From Lacihabitans soyangensis (lineage in GTDB: Bacteria; Bacteroidota; Bacteroidia; Cytophagales; Spirosomataceae), in assembly GCF_024343775.1 (NCBI RefSeq), contig NZ_RJUF01000192.1, positions 1 to 64,000 on the forward strand: 64,000 nt of DNA, read 5' to 3'. The position numbers and the translations under genes are program-made. Numbering within the stretch: the first letter of the stretch is position 1; each line of letters starts with the position of its first letter. Of the stretch, positions 7,879 through 17,195 are shown piece after piece. A model generated the notes under the pieces. That model made no database searches and was not told where the DNA came from. It worked only from the letters and a program-made list of their open reading frames with translations.

Positions 7879-10263
7879 TTAGAATTTGAAATTGTATGTA
7901 ACTGCAGGAATAATAGCGGCAAAAACCGAGTATTTTACTGCCTCAGTTTTGGAAGGGTCATCAGGATTTTGACGCACATACACCGAAAAAGGATTTTTTC
8001 TGTTATAAACATTATATACCGAAAACACCCACTCACTTTCGCCTTTGCCAAACAAAGCATGTTTATTTTTACGGGTAGCTGAGTAGTCCAGTCTATGGCT
8101 GTTTGGAATTCTATAAGTATTTCTATCATCGGTATAATTGTGAGGAAGTGCAATTCCTTGCCACGCAAACTTATTGGTCGGGAAACTTGCCGGGGTGCCA
8201 CTGGAGAAGGATAACGTTGTACCCATAGACCATTTTTTGGTCAAGTCAAGAATTCCAACCACCGATATATTATGGGCTTTGTCAATTCTGCTGGCGTACC
8301 AATCGTTGTTATTTAGCCCATCAATTTTTCTTTCTGTTCGTGCTAGCGTATAACTCACCCAACCATTAAGTTTGCCTTTATTTTTTTTCACAAAAAACTC
8401 CGCACCATAAGCTCTACCGATACCGTACATGAGGTCGCCCTCAACTGCTGGATTAAGTAACAAATCCGCATTTCTTATGTAATCAATCTGGTTTTTTAGA
8501 GTTTTGTAATAAACTTCTACGGAACTTTCGTAAAGGTTTTCAGAAAAATTCTTGAATAAGCCCAAAGCTACTTGATCGGAGAGTTGCGGCTTGATGTTGT
8601 TACTGCTTGGTGTCCAAACGTCAAGAGGTGACGAAGCCACGGTGTTAGAGAGCAAATGAATGTACTGTGCCAATCTATTGTACCCTAGTTTTATAGAGGT
8701 GCTGTTGTTTATTCCTAAATTCAGGGCAATTCTTGGCTCCAAGTTGCCATAGTTTTTGATGGCTTCTCCTTTTTCAGACGTTCGAGTTGAGGTTATTGCT
8801 TTTCTCTCTCCAGGTGTAGTATTTTCATTAAAAGTGTAAACCGTTCCAGGTCCCATGTAGCTGTAGAAAGAATACCTCAGGCCATAGTTAAGAGTAAGTT
8901 TGTCAGTCAGTTTTTGCTCATTACCAACATACAGAGCCGATTCCATGGCATATTTACTATCTAAGCCAATGGAGCGAGATTGCCCACCCGAAACCGCAGT
9001 GGCTTGTCCAGGATTAAAAGTGTAATAGATTGCTTGTCCTCCAAAGGATATGGTGTTTTTGGAGTTTAGATAATAATTAAAATCAGGTTTTATGCTGTAA
9101 TTCAATATGTTGGACTTCCATTCAAAAGAATCTTGGTCATTTTCATTTGACAAATCAGAGTCGAGTGAGTAGTCATAGTTTGAGTAAAAGACGGTTGTGT
9201 TCAGGAACAATTTATTGTTGAAAACATGGTTCCATCGAAAAGAAGTGGTGGAGTTTCCCCAGTTGAATCCAAAGTCAGCTCCGAACACATCCCGACCGAA
9301 GTAGCCAGAAAGAAAAATAGTATTTTTGTCGTTTATTTTGTAATTGGTTTTGGCCGTAAAATCATAGAAGTAGAATCTTGACCCTTTCAAGTCGGAGTTT
9401 AGAAATGGCTTTGCCAGAATGTCGATATATGATCTTCGCAAGGCGACTATAAAACTTCCTTTTTCTTTTAGGAATGGTCTTTCATAAGCAAATCTTGAGA
9501 AAATTGTTCCCAATCCACCCGAGAATTCAGGTTTTTTCGAATTTCCCTCCTTCATTCTTACGTCTAATATAGAAGAAACTCTTCCTCCGTAGGTGGCAGG
9601 TATTCCTCCTTTTATCAGTTTAACGTCTTTCACTACATCGGGGTTAAAAACCGAGAAGAATCCGAACAGGTGGGAGGAATTATAGACAGGGGCCTCGTCC
9701 AGTAAAACTAAGTTTTGATCTATTCCGCCACCTCTCACATTAAAGCCAGATGATCCCTCTCCAACGGAGCTTACACCGGGTAGAAACTGTATGCTCCTTA
9801 TAACATCTACTTCCCCAAGAAATGCGGGCATCTTTTTGATGGTTTTCATTTCCACTTTATTCACCGACATCTCCACATTTTTCACATTGTCATCCTCTCG
9901 TTTTCCTGTCACTACTACTTCATCAAGAAGCTTTCCTTCTTCAGTGAGCTCGAAGTTCAGTGTTTGATTATTGTCTAGCGTATATTCTTTTGAAACAGAG
10001 TTGTAGCCTATGTAGCTTACAACAAGTGTGTATTTTCCTTGTGGTGCCGTGATGGAGTAAAAACCGTAAACATTGGTACTTGCACCTATTTTAAGTTCTT
10101 TCAAAAACACGTTTACCCCTATCATGCCTTCGCCATTTTTGGCATCACTTACTTTACCGCTTATTGTAAAATTAGTTTGAGCATTGCATGGATTAGCTGT
10201 GGCAAAAACGAAAAGGAAAAATAGAAAGTGCTTAAAATTAAAAGGTTTTGTAAAGTATGACAT
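7879..10263 (-). CDS. TonB-dependent outer-membrane receptor
   Basis: About 794 aa. A signal peptide ends near PCNAQ, followed by a carboxypeptidase-regulatory-like domain (FTISGKVSDAKNGEGMIGVNVFL, about residues 30-115). The plug domain comes next (FLPGVSSVGEGSSGFNVRGG, about 205-225; GGIPATYGGRVSS further on), then a long beta-barrel ending in VTYNFKF with the terminal aromatic typical of barrels. It imports an unknown ligand using TonB energy. I start it at the ATG at 10263 (MSYFTKPFNFKHFL): the longer reading from 10398 adds 45 residues that precede the signal peptide. Co-transcribed with the DUF4249 lipoprotein. Confidence 0.92.
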   Translation of the reverse strand: MSYFTKPFNFKHFLFFLFVFATANPCNAQTNFTISGKVSDAKNGEGMIGVNVFLKELKIGASTNVYGFYSITAPQGKYTLVVSYIGYNSVSKEYTLDNNQTLNFELTEEGKLLDEVVVTGKREDDNVKNVEMSVNKVEMKTIKKMPAFLGEVDVIRSIQFLPGVSSVGEGSSGFNVRGGGIDQNLVLLDEAPVYNSSHLFGFFSVFNPDVVKDVKLIKGGIPATYGGRVSSILDVRMKEGNSKKPEFSGGLGTIFSRFAYERPFLKEKGSFIVALRRSYIDILAKPFLNSDLKGSRFYFYDFTAKTNYKINDKNTIFLSGYFGRDVFGADFGFNWGNSTTSFRWNHVFNNKLFLNTTVFYSNYDYSLDSDLSNENDQDSFEWKSNILNYSIKPDFNYYLNSKNTISFGGQAIYYTFNPGQATAVSGGQSRSIGLDSKYAMESALYVGNEQKLTDKLTLNYGLRYSFYSYMGPGTVYTFNENTTPGERKAITSTRTSEKGEAIKNYGNLEPRIALNLGINNSTSIKLGYNRLAQYIHLLSNTVASSPLDVWTPSSNNIKPQLSDQVALGLFKNFSENLYESSVEVYYKTLKNQIDYIRNADLLLNPAVEGDLMYGIGRAYGAEFFVKKNKGKLNGWVSYTLARTERKIDGLNNNDWYASRIDKAHNISVVGILDLTKKWSMGTTLSFSSGTPASFPTNKFAWQGIALPHNYTDDRNTYRIPNSHRLDYSATRKNKHALFGKGESEWVFSVYNVYNRKNPFSVYVRQNPDDPSKTEAVKYSVFAAIIPAVTYNFKF

Positions 10264-10445
10264 CTTTAAATATTTGGATTCTTTATAATCGCTGAGGAAT
10301 GTATTTCTAACGTTTAACTTAAATAAATAGTTTTTGAATCTATTTTTTATAAAATTGTCACTATAAAATCTTTCTATTGTTCTAAATTGATTAATCACTT
10401 TTTAAATTATTTTAATAAGTGTGCCTGTTTAATTAATAATTGCTT

Positions 10446-10453
10446 TATTTTTG
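10446..10453 (+). promoter_or_regulatory. Putative -7 box of the nagB fusion gene
   Basis: TATTTTTG matches TAnnTTTG and lies 26 bp before the ATG at 10480, in the divergent region shared with the TonB receptor gene. A weak TGTTT stands about 20 bp further upstream. Confidence 0.4.
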
Positions 10454-10479
10454 TAAAAAAAACACCTAATTGATTCATC

Positions 10480-12399
10480 ATGAGTAGTCCTCTTTTCAAA
10501 GAACCCATTGCATACGAAAAAATACCAACTAGGATTTTTACTGATCCTCGTGAAGCTTCAAAATCTGTTGCTCATGAAATCGCGGAATTGATAAAATTAA
10601 AGCAAAGGGAAGGTAAAAGCTGTGTTTTGGGTTTAGCCACTGGGTCTTCGCCAAAGACGGTTTATGCCGAGCTTATTCGTTTACACCGGGAGGAAGGCTT
10701 GAGTTTCAAAAACGTGGTGTCGTTTAATCTCGACGAATATTACCCGATGGAGCCAGATGCCATTCAAAGTTATTGGCGGTTCATGAAAGAGCAATTGTTT
10801 GACCATGTGGATATTCCAAAAGAGAACTATTTTATTCCGCTCGGAGATATTCCTCAGAGCCAAATAGAGGATTTTTGTAAAAGTTACGAGGCAAAAATCG
10901 ACAGTTTGGGCGGCTTAGATTTTCAGCTTTTGGGTATAGGTGGTAACGGTCACATAGGTTTTAACGAACCTGGCTCACTGATAAACTCCAAAACTCGTTT
11001 GATGATGTTAGATCATTCCACAAGAGCTGCTGCCGTTATGGATTTTGGAGGAGAACTCATAAAAGTACCAAAGAAGGCTATTACAATGGGTGTGTCTAAA
11101 ATACTTCAGGCTAAAAGAGTGGTATTGCTCGCCTGGGGAGAGAGAAAAGCAGGAATGATAGCTGACGCCGTGGAGGGATCGGTTTCGGAGCATAATCCAT
11201 CTTCATATTTACAAAGTCATGGCAATGTGCTTTTTGTTGTAGATACCGCGGCTGCTTCAGAACTTAAAAGAATGAAGTCACCATGGCTAGTTGAAGACGT
11301 CACTTGGGACAGTCAAATGACCAAGAAGGCTGTTTGCAGTTTGGCTTTAGATCTTAAGAAACCGATTCTTAAACTGACCAACAAAGATTATAACGACAAT
11401 GGTTTGTCAGACCTTTTGGCAGGTTACGGCCAAGCGTATGAAATAAATATTGAGGTATTTAACCAATTGCAGCATTCTATTTCGGGTTGGCCAGGTGGCA
11501 AACCGAATGCTGATGATACCAATAGACCAGAGCGTGCATTACCAGAAAGGAAAAGAGTAATTATCTTCAGTCCGCACCCTGACGACGATATCATCTCTAT
11601 GGGTGGAACTTTCCAACGCTTGGTAGATCAAGGCCATGAAGTACATGTGGCGTACCAGACCTCTGGAAATATCGCCGTTTCTGATGATGAGGCCATCAGG
11701 TTTATAGATTTTGTGGTTGACTTTAATCGTCAGTTTGGTATTAATAACGACGAGACCACCAAGATTTTTGAAGATGCGAAATCATTTCTTTTAAACAAAA
11801 AAGATAGTGAATTGGATACAGCGGAAGTTAGACATGTGAAAGGTTTAATCCGAAAAGGAGAAGCCAAAAACACTTGTAGATTTGTTGGAATTCCGGTCGA
11901 AAACGCACATTTCATGAATATGCCGTTTTATGAAACTGGTCAAGTACAGAAAGCACCGCTCGGTAAAAAAGACATAGAAATAACCAAAGAGTTGATTGAA
12001 AAAATCAAACCTCATCAAATATACGCAGCAGGAGATTTGGCCGACCCACATGGAACTCACAAAGTGTGTCTAGACGCCATTATGGATGCAGTGAAGGAAC
12101 TCAAGCACAAAAACTTCATGAAGGATTGTTGGGTTTGGCTATACAGGGGTGCATGGGCTGAGTGGGAAATTCATGAGATAGAAATGGCGGTACCGATGAG
12201 TCCCGACCAGGTTATTCAGAAACGCTTGGGTATATTCAAGCATCAATCTCAAAAAGATGGCGTGGTTTTCCAAGGTTCAGATGCCCGTGAGTTTTGGCAA
12301 AGAGCAGAGGAGCGAAACGCTACCACAGCAGAACTTTATAACAAACTAGGTCTAGCCGAATATCAAGCTATGGAGGCCTTTGTTAGGTGGAAATATTAA
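10480..12399 (+). CDS. nagB: Glucosamine-6-phosphate deaminase fused to a PIG-L (LmbE) deacetylase domain
   Basis: 639 aa, against about 265 for a plain NagB. Residues 1-300 are a NagB domain: GLATGSSPKTVYAEL (phosphate loop), FNLDEYYPM, and GIGGNGHIGFNEPG with the catalytic residues. It converts glucosamine-6-phosphate to fructose-6-phosphate and ammonia. Residues about 350-600 are a PIG-L/LmbE domain: FSPHPDDDIISMGG carries the zinc-binding H-x-D-D motif, and HGTHKVC is a later metal-site segment. PIG-L enzymes remove N-acetyl groups from sugars, so one chain could deacetylate and then deaminate an amino sugar. This two-domain form is known in Bacteroidetes, but the substrate of the second domain is inferred. 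A terminator follows. Confidence 0.93.
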   Translation: MSSPLFKEPIAYEKIPTRIFTDPREASKSVAHEIAELIKLKQREGKSCVLGLATGSSPKTVYAELIRLHREEGLSFKNVVSFNLDEYYPMEPDAIQSYWRFMKEQLFDHVDIPKENYFIPLGDIPQSQIEDFCKSYEAKIDSLGGLDFQLLGIGGNGHIGFNEPGSLINSKTRLMMLDHSTRAAAVMDFGGELIKVPKKAITMGVSKILQAKRVVLLAWGERKAGMIADAVEGSVSEHNPSSYLQSHGNVLFVVDTAAASELKRMKSPWLVEDVTWDSQMTKKAVCSLALDLKKPILKLTNKDYNDNGLSDLLAGYGQAYEINIEVFNQLQHSISGWPGGKPNADDTNRPERALPERKRVIIFSPHPDDDIISMGGTFQRLVDQGHEVHVAYQTSGNIAVSDDEAIRFIDFVVDFNRQFGINNDETTKIFEDAKSFLLNKKDSELDTAEVRHVKGLIRKGEAKNTCRFVGIPVENAHFMNMPFYETGQVQKAPLGKKDIEITKELIEKIKPHQIYAAGDLADPHGTHKVCLDAIMDAVKELKHKNFMKDCWVWLYRGAWAEWEIHEIEMAVPMSPDQVIQKRLGIFKHQSQKDGVVFQGSDAREFWQRAEERNATTAELYNKLGLAEYQAMEAFVRWKY

Positions 12400-12425
12400 A
12401 TCAATTTATTTAACCCTAGATATAC

Positions 12426-12456
12426 AAGTCTACTTCTTTTGAGGTAGACTTTTTTG
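12426..12456 (+). terminator. Terminator of the nagB fusion gene
   Basis: AAGTCTAC and GTAGACTT form an 8-bp stem (12426-12433 with 12444-12451), followed directly by a T run. It begins 27 bp after the stop codon. Confidence 0.85.
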
Positions 12457-12805
12457 CTTATGGTTATTCCATGGAAATATATCCGTCCAACTGGCTGATG
12501 GAAAACTTACGAGTCGTCGGGTTGATTTCGGTTAAGGCATCCTTATTCAATAAAAAAATTTTTAATTTGCCAGAAATACTAAATCTTTTTATTAATATTG
12601 GTAAAAGAATCAACCCTTAAGTGTTTAAAATCTAGATAAATAGGTTTTATTGAACTTGATTTCTAAAAAATTTATAATTTTTTTGATACCAAGCAACAAC
12701 AAATTAGGATTATTCAAATAATTTATTTTACTTTACTGACATATGGTACGTTTTTTGTAATAAGTTCCTTGTGCTTTCAAATATAAGCGTACCTAACCAA
12801 CCATT
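12457..12805. other. AT-rich intergenic region
   Basis: About 350 bp between the nagB terminator and the 51-aa gene. I found no open frame over 15 codons, tRNA or clear hairpin. It probably holds the promoter of the small gene, but no convincing TAnnTTTG box was seen. Confidence 0.5.
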
Positions 12806-12961
12806 ATGAAGAAAATAAATTTTTTTATGACCGTTCAATGGCTAATTTTTATGCCATTGATACTTCCATTAGGAATTATTACTGGTGCTTTCGAGGGTGT
12901 TAAGAAAACATTTGAGCAGGCTTCGTCAGACATTCTTGAGAAACAAGAAGTTGTTTCTTAA
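12806..12961 (+). CDS. Small single-span membrane protein (51 aa)
   Basis: The ATG at 12806 opens 51 codons to TAA at 12959-12961. The product starts MKKINFFMTVQWLIFMPL and continues with a Pro- and Gly-containing hydrophobic stretch (LILPLGIITGAFEG). It ends in a charged helix (VKKTFEQASSDILEKQEVVS). This gives one probable transmembrane span with basic residues on both sides. The last 4 bases overlap the stop codon of the convergent pseudouridine synthase gene. The start follows a long AT-rich leader. No function can be assigned. Confidence 0.65.
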   Translation: MKKINFFMTVQWLIFMPLILPLGIITGAFEGVKKTFEQASSDILEKQEVVS

Positions 12962-13689
12962 TGAACAAAGCCGAGGTTTCCTAATTTGATTTCTTCGTCG
13001 TCGAGACTCAGGAACTCTTCCCAGAACGGCTGCTCAGGAACGGCCGCTCTACAAATTATTGGCTCGTTTTTTACGGGATGTATGAAATATATACGTCTTG
13101 CATGAAGATTTATCGATCCATCTTGATTTCCTCTTGGCGAACCGTACTTCACATCACCTTTGATGGCACACCCTAGAGATGCCAGCTGAACCCTTATTTG
13201 ATGCGGTCTGCCAGTAATTGGGCTCACTTCTATCAAATGATATTTATTAATGTTACCCATGTATCGGTAAGTAAGTTCGGCTTTTTGTGAGTCAGGTACT
13301 TCTGTGTCGTAAGCTGTTACGGTGTTAGAGGAGCTATCTTTCTTTAACCAATGTACCAGTTTGCCTGCTTTTTTTTCAGGTTTTTTGTAGGTAATTGCCC
13401 AATAGGTTTTTTGAACCAGTCTTTTTCTAAAAATCTCATTCATTCTTGTAAGAGCCTTAGAGGTTTTTGCAAAAACCACAATTCCACTTACAGGCCTGTC
13501 GAGTCTGTGAATAGTACCCAAGAAAACATCGCCTGGTTTATTATGAGTTACTTTTATGTATTCTTTTACATAATCCTCTAGGGTTTTATCTTTGGTGATG
13601 TCTTCATGCACCAACACACCCGCAGCTTTGTTAACTATTATCAGGTGGTTATCTTCATATATTACGTGAAAAGGTTCTTTTGTCTTCAT
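12958..13689 (-). CDS. RluA-family pseudouridine synthase
   Basis: 243 aa. It isomerises specific uridines in rRNA or tRNA to pseudouridine. The family motif HRLDRPVSG (about residues 61-69) carries the catalytic aspartate. IIVNKAAGVLVHED near the start and SPITGRPHQIRVQLASLGCAI near residue 160 are also diagnostic. There is no S4 domain, so it belongs to the short RluA/RluC-like class; the target base is unknown. Its start is 1 bp after the dxr stop, so it is the second gene of a dxr operon. Confidence 0.92.
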   Translation of the reverse strand: MKTKEPFHVIYEDNHLIIVNKAAGVLVHEDITKDKTLEDYVKEYIKVTHNKPGDVFLGTIHRLDRPVSGIVVFAKTSKALTRMNEIFRKRLVQKTYWAITYKKPEKKAGKLVHWLKKDSSSNTVTAYDTEVPDSQKAELTYRYMGNINKYHLIEVSPITGRPHQIRVQLASLGCAIKGDVKYGSPRGNQDGSINLHARRIYFIHPVKNEPIICRAAVPEQPFWEEFLSLDDEEIKLGNLGFVH

Positions 13690-13690
13690 G

Positions 13691-14842
13691 TTATTTTATT
13701 TTGTTTAAAGCTGCTTGTCTTGTTGATTTGTCGGTTTCTATGTAATCTTCCAGAGAAGGCTTTTCTATAAAATTAATCGTCTGCATGCAGAACTCTATGA
13801 CGTCTGACATTTCTAAAAACCCTATTTTATCTCTCAAAAACGCATCCACCGCAACTTCATTGGCGGCGTTTAGTATGCAGGGCATGTTTCCACCTTTTTT
13901 GAGTGCTTCAAAAGCAAGGCTTAAGTTTCTAAATGTCTCTAAGTCTGGTTTTTCGAAAGTCAGATTTGGGTAATTTATAAAATCAAACCTCGGAAAGTCA
14001 GACTTTAATCTTCTCGGAAAACCGAGTGCATATTGAATCGGTAACTTCATATCTGGCAGACCTAATTGTGCTTTTATGCTACCGTCCTCGAACTGCACCA
14101 AGGAATGGACTATACTTTGTGGATGGACTATGACTTCAATTTGTTCTGGCTTAAGGTCAAAAAGCCATTTGGCCTCTATAACCTCCAAACCTTTGTTCAT
14201 CATGCTAGCTGAGTCGATGGTTATTTTTGCCCCCATATCCCAGTTGGGATGTTTTAAGGCTTGTTCTTTTTTTACATTTTTAAGAAAAGATCTATCTTTT
14301 CCTCTAAATGGTCCACCTGATGCCGTTAGTATAATCTTTTCGATAGGATTTATATATTCACCAACCAAACATTGGAAAATAGCTGAATGCTCAGAATCTA
14401 CCGGTAAAATATCGATTTTATTTTCAATGGCCAGTTTTGTAACTATCTCTCCAGCAACCACCAAGGTTTCTTTGTTAGCCAAAGCGATGTGTTTTCCTGC
14501 TTTTATGGCGTTGATGGTTGGTATTAGTCCAGAATAGCCCACCAAGGCTGTTAAAACGGTATGTATATTTTCATTTTCTACCACCGAAGCCAAGGATTTT
14601 TGACCACAATACACCTTAATATCTAATGGTTCAAGGGCTGCGTTCACTTTGTCGTAAAGCGTTTCTTCACCAATAACCACCACGTTTGGTTTGAATTTAA
14701 CGGCCTGCTCAATGAGTAAATCGGCATTTGACTGAGCGGTCAAAACTTCTACTTCGAAGATATCGCTATTGGCAGCTATTACATCTAAGGCTTGTGTTCC
14801 GATAGAACCCGTTGAACCCAATATGGCAATTTTTTTCTTCAT
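13691..14842 (-). CDS. dxr: 1-deoxy-D-xylulose 5-phosphate reductoisomerase
   Basis: 384 aa including a preceding TTG; I take the ATG at 14842 (MKKKIAILGSTGSIGTQ). It catalyses the NADPH-dependent rearrangement and reduction of DXP to MEP in the non-mevalonate isoprenoid pathway. Visible motifs are the Rossmann loop GSTGSIGTQAL, ALANKETLVVAG, the metal-binding segment LPVDSEHSAIFQ, the active-site loop LTASGGPFR, and HPNWDMGAKITIDSASMMNKGLEVIEA. The length is close to normal. It forms an operon with the following pseudouridine synthase gene. Confidence 0.97.
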   Translation of the reverse strand: MKKKIAILGSTGSIGTQALDVIAANSDIFEVEVLTAQSNADLLIEQAVKFKPNVVVIGEETLYDKVNAALEPLDIKVYCGQKSLASVVENENIHTVLTALVGYSGLIPTINAIKAGKHIALANKETLVVAGEIVTKLAIENKIDILPVDSEHSAIFQCLVGEYINPIEKIILTASGGPFRGKDRSFLKNVKKEQALKHPNWDMGAKITIDSASMMNKGLEVIEAKWLFDLKPEQIEVIVHPQSIVHSLVQFEDGSIKAQLGLPDMKLPIQYALGFPRRLKSDFPRFDFINYPNLTFEKPDLETFRNLSLAFEALKKGGNMPCILNAANEVAVDAFLRDKIGFLEMSDVIEFCMQTINFIEKPSLEDYIETDKSTRQAALNKIK

Positions 14843-14937
14843 CAAAAATCCTTAAAACTAAAATGGTTTGCAAAAGTAGTGGTTTTGTAGCTAAAAGTGG
14901 CTAGTTGTTAGGAATATGTGATAATGATTGGTTTGAT

Positions 14938-15000
14938 GGCCCACAGATGACATTCCGATAGCTATCGGAACAAGTAACGCTGATTAACACGGATTAGATT
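14938..15000. repeat. Intergenic palindrome with a GATTAACACGGATT repeat
   Basis: The perfect 18-bp palindrome TTCCGATAGCTATCGGAA lies at 14953-14970. It is preceded by CCCACAGATGAC and followed by GCTGATTAACACGGATTAGA. Such sequences are common non-coding interspersed repeats in Bacteroidetes genomes. A related GGCACGCAGATGACGCAGATG stretch occurs near 55718. Confidence 0.5.
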
Positions 15001-15036
15001 GAAAAATGTGTATGTTCAATGAGTAATTTTATGGTT

Positions 15037-15597
15037 TTAATCTTGAAAATCCATCATCACAATATTCCAATTACTTTCTGTAAAACTGTCATAAAACGTA
15101 TGAATCACTTCAAACCCACTTTTTTGGTGGGCTTTTAGTGAACGGGGATTATGTTCGCTTATGTCGGTTACGGCAAAATCGTATTTAGACTTTAGCTCTT
15201 CTTTATAAAATGCGTAGAGTTTTTCTACCAAACCTTGGCCTCTGTAGTTTTTGTCGATACAAAGTTGACCGACGAAAATGTAATTGTACCCGGTCATGGG
15301 GCGGTTTTTGTAGGTTAAACTTGCCACGGTAGAGAACAATTCATTAAAAACGGGCATGTCTTGGGCAGCACTTTCGACCATAGCTATGGCATAGGCGACA
15401 ACTATATTATTATCAGTAATTACAACACATGGCTCAGAGAGATTGATTTTTTTCAATTGCTCAAAAGTATGCTCGGCCGTTACAAATCCCTGAGATTCTT
15501 TTTCGGTCTCTGACAAATATTTCTTGAGATTTCGCTTTTGTAAATCTAGAATTTGATTCAGACTTTCGTCTGTGAGTGCTCGCTCGAATTTCAACAT
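15037..15597 (-). CDS. GNAT-family N-acetyltransferase
   Basis: 186 aa. It has a GNAT fold with an acetyl-CoA-binding motif A: FVGQLCIDKNYRGQGLVEKLYAFYKEE (about residues 107-133, with the R-G-Q-G loop), then FAVTDISEHNPRSLKAHQKSGFEVI as the C-terminal motif B region. It transfers an acyl group to an amine of an unknown small molecule or protein. It lies downstream of ahcY in the same direction, but a terminator separates them, so it probably has its own promoter. Confidence 0.85.
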   Translation of the reverse strand: MLKFERALTDESLNQILDLQKRNLKKYLSETEKESQGFVTAEHTFEQLKKINLSEPCVVITDNNIVVAYAIAMVESAAQDMPVFNELFSTVASLTYKNRPMTGYNYIFVGQLCIDKNYRGQGLVEKLYAFYKEELKSKYDFAVTDISEHNPRSLKAHQKSGFEVIHTFYDSFTESNWNIVMMDFQD

Positions 15598-15603
15598 AAA
15601 ATA

Positions 15604-15636
15604 AAAAAACCATCCTCACCAAAAGTAAGGATGGTT
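15604..15636 (-). terminator. Terminator of ahcY
   Basis: AACCATCCT (15608-15616) pairs with AGGATGGTT (15628-15636). On the minus strand the stem is followed by seven T. It lies 20 bp after the ahcY stop. Confidence 0.85.
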
Positions 15637-15656
15637 CGTCTAAAAAACAATATTTA

Positions 15657-16970
15657 TTAGTATCTGTACATTTCTGACTTGAAAGGTCCTTCAACATTAA
15701 CGCCTATGTAATCAGCTTGTTCTTTTGAAAGCGTATCCAATTTGGCACCCACGTGAGCCAAGTGGAAAGCAGCAACTTTCTCGTCCAATGCTTTTGGCAA
15801 CACATAAACTTTTTTGTCATAAGCCGCAGTATTGGTCCAAAGTTCTATTTGAGCAAGAGTTTGGTTTGAGAATGAGCAAGACATCACAAATGATGGGTGA
15901 CCCATTGCACAACCCAAGTTCACCAATCTACCTTCTGCCAATATGATAATGTCTTTACCTTCTACTGTATACATATCTACTTGTGGCTTAATTACATTCT
16001 TGGTGCTGCCATAGTTTTGGTTTAACCAAGCCATGTCGATCTCATTGTCGAAGTGGCCGATGTTACAAACGATGGCTTTGTCACGCATTTTCAAGAAATG
16101 CTCGCTTCTGATGATTTTGTAATTACCTGTTGCTGTTACAAATATTTGAGCTCTTGTACAAGCCTCGTCCATGGTTACAACTTCGTAGCCATCCATTGCT
16201 GCTTGCAAAGCACATATTGGATCAATTTCCGTCACCAATACTCTACAACCTGCACCTCTTAGTGAATCAGCTGAGCCTTTGCCTACGTCGCCGTATCCAG
16301 CCACAGCAGCAACTTTACCAGCCAACATCAAGTCAGTAGCACGACGGATAGCATCTACCAATGACTCTTTACAGCCATATTTATTATCGAATTTCGATTT
16401 TGTAACCGAGTCGTTAACGTTGATAGCTGGCAACAATAAAGTACCATTTTTCATTCTTTCGTAAAGACGGTGAACTCCGGTAGTAGTTTCTTCAGAAAGA
16501 CCTTTGATGCCACTTACTAACTCAGGATAAACATCAAAAACCATATTAGTCAAATCACCGCCATCGTCAAGAATCATGTTCAATGGTTGTTTTTCTTCGC
16601 CAAAGAACAAGGTTTGCTCAATACACCAGTCAAATTCTTCGGCTGTTTGACCTTTCCAAGCGTAAACCTGAATACCAGCGGCAGCTATGGCAGCGGCAGC
16701 GTGGTCTTGTGTAGAGAAGATGTTACATGAAGACCAAGTAACCTCGGCTCCTAGTTCTACCAATGTTTCTATCAAAACGGCCGTCTGGATAGTCATGTGT
16801 AGACATCCGGCTACTCTTGCACCTGCTAATGGCTTAGATGGGCCGTATTCTTTTCTGATTTCCATCAAACCTGGCATTTCTGCTTCGGCCAATTGTATTT
16901 CTTTACGACCCCACTCGGCCAAAGAGATGTCCTTCACTTTGTAAGGAACGTATGCATTTTCTGATTTCAT
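15657..16970 (-). CDS. ahcY: Adenosylhomocysteinase (S-adenosylhomocysteine hydrolase)
   Basis: 437 aa, the normal length. It reversibly splits S-adenosylhomocysteine into adenosine and homocysteine, recycling the product of methylation reactions. Evidence: the N-terminal substrate domain ([16 protein letters not shown]), [13 protein letters not shown] with active-site Lys and Asp, the NAD-binding loop [29 protein letters not shown], and the C-terminal FKSEMYRY that contributes to the neighbouring subunit's NAD site. It has its own terminator. Confidence 0.98.
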   Translation of the reverse strand: MKSENAYVPYKVKDISLAEWGRKEIQLAEAEMPGLMEIRKEYGPSKPLAGARVAGCLHMTIQTAVLIETLVELGAEVTWSSCNIFSTQDHAAAAIAAAGIQVYAWKGQTAEEFDWCIEQTLFFGEEKQPLNMILDDGGDLTNMVFDVYPELVSGIKGLSEETTTGVHRLYERMKNGTLLLPAINVNDSVTKSKFDNKYGCKESLVDAIRRATDLMLAGKVAAVAGYGDVGKGSADSLRGAGCRVLVTEIDPICALQAAMDGYEVVTMDEACTRAQIFVTATGNYKIIRSEHFLKMRDKAIVCNIGHFDNEIDMAWLNQNYGSTKNVIKPQVDMYTVEGKDIIILAEGRLVNLGCAMGHPSFVMSCSFSNQTLAQIELWTNTAAYDKKVYVLPKALDEKVAAFHLAHVGAKLDTLSKEQADYIGVNVEGPFKSEMYRY

Positions 16971-17028
16971 AAAAAGGTATTTTATCTATAAATACTTATT
17001 AATTTGTTGCTATTGTCTAATAACTGTG

Positions 17029-17036
17029 CAAAATTA
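17029..17036 (-). promoter_or_regulatory. Putative -7 box of ahcY
   Basis: The minus strand reads TAATTTTG, matching TAnnTTTG, 58 bp upstream of the ahcY ATG. A TTTG lies about 14 bp further upstream, shorter than the usual spacing. No riboswitch-like fold was recognised in the leader. Confidence 0.35.
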
Positions 17037-17139
17037 ATATAAAATATCTGCAAAATAAAAGAATTTTAGTAAAAATGACTACTCGGGCTTCGAGTTGTTA
17101 TTTTTTATGCTTAAAATCTGGGTTTTCGAATAACCAAAA

Positions 17140-17171
17140 ACAAAAAAGACCCGGCCAAGCCGAGTCTTTTT
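17140..17171 (-). terminator. Terminator after the frameshifted FKBP gene
   Basis: AAAAAGACCCGGCC and GCCGAGTCTTTTT pair around a short loop (17142-17171), with a T run on the minus strand. It lies 25 bp after the restored stop codon at 17196. Confidence 0.8.
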
Positions 17172-17195
17172 CAGTGTTTAAATTAAATACAAAGA

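Noticed and set aside
10264-10398. N-terminal extension of the TonB receptor
   Set aside because: The 45 extra residues precede a normal signal peptide, so the downstream ATG at 10263 is used.
16053-16944. Several plus-strand frames of 60-85 codons over ahcY
   Set aside because: Shadows of a strongly conserved gene on the other strand.
16971-17100. Possible SAH or SAM riboswitch before ahcY
   Set aside because: The leader is short and AT-rich, with no conserved stem or core that I can recognise.
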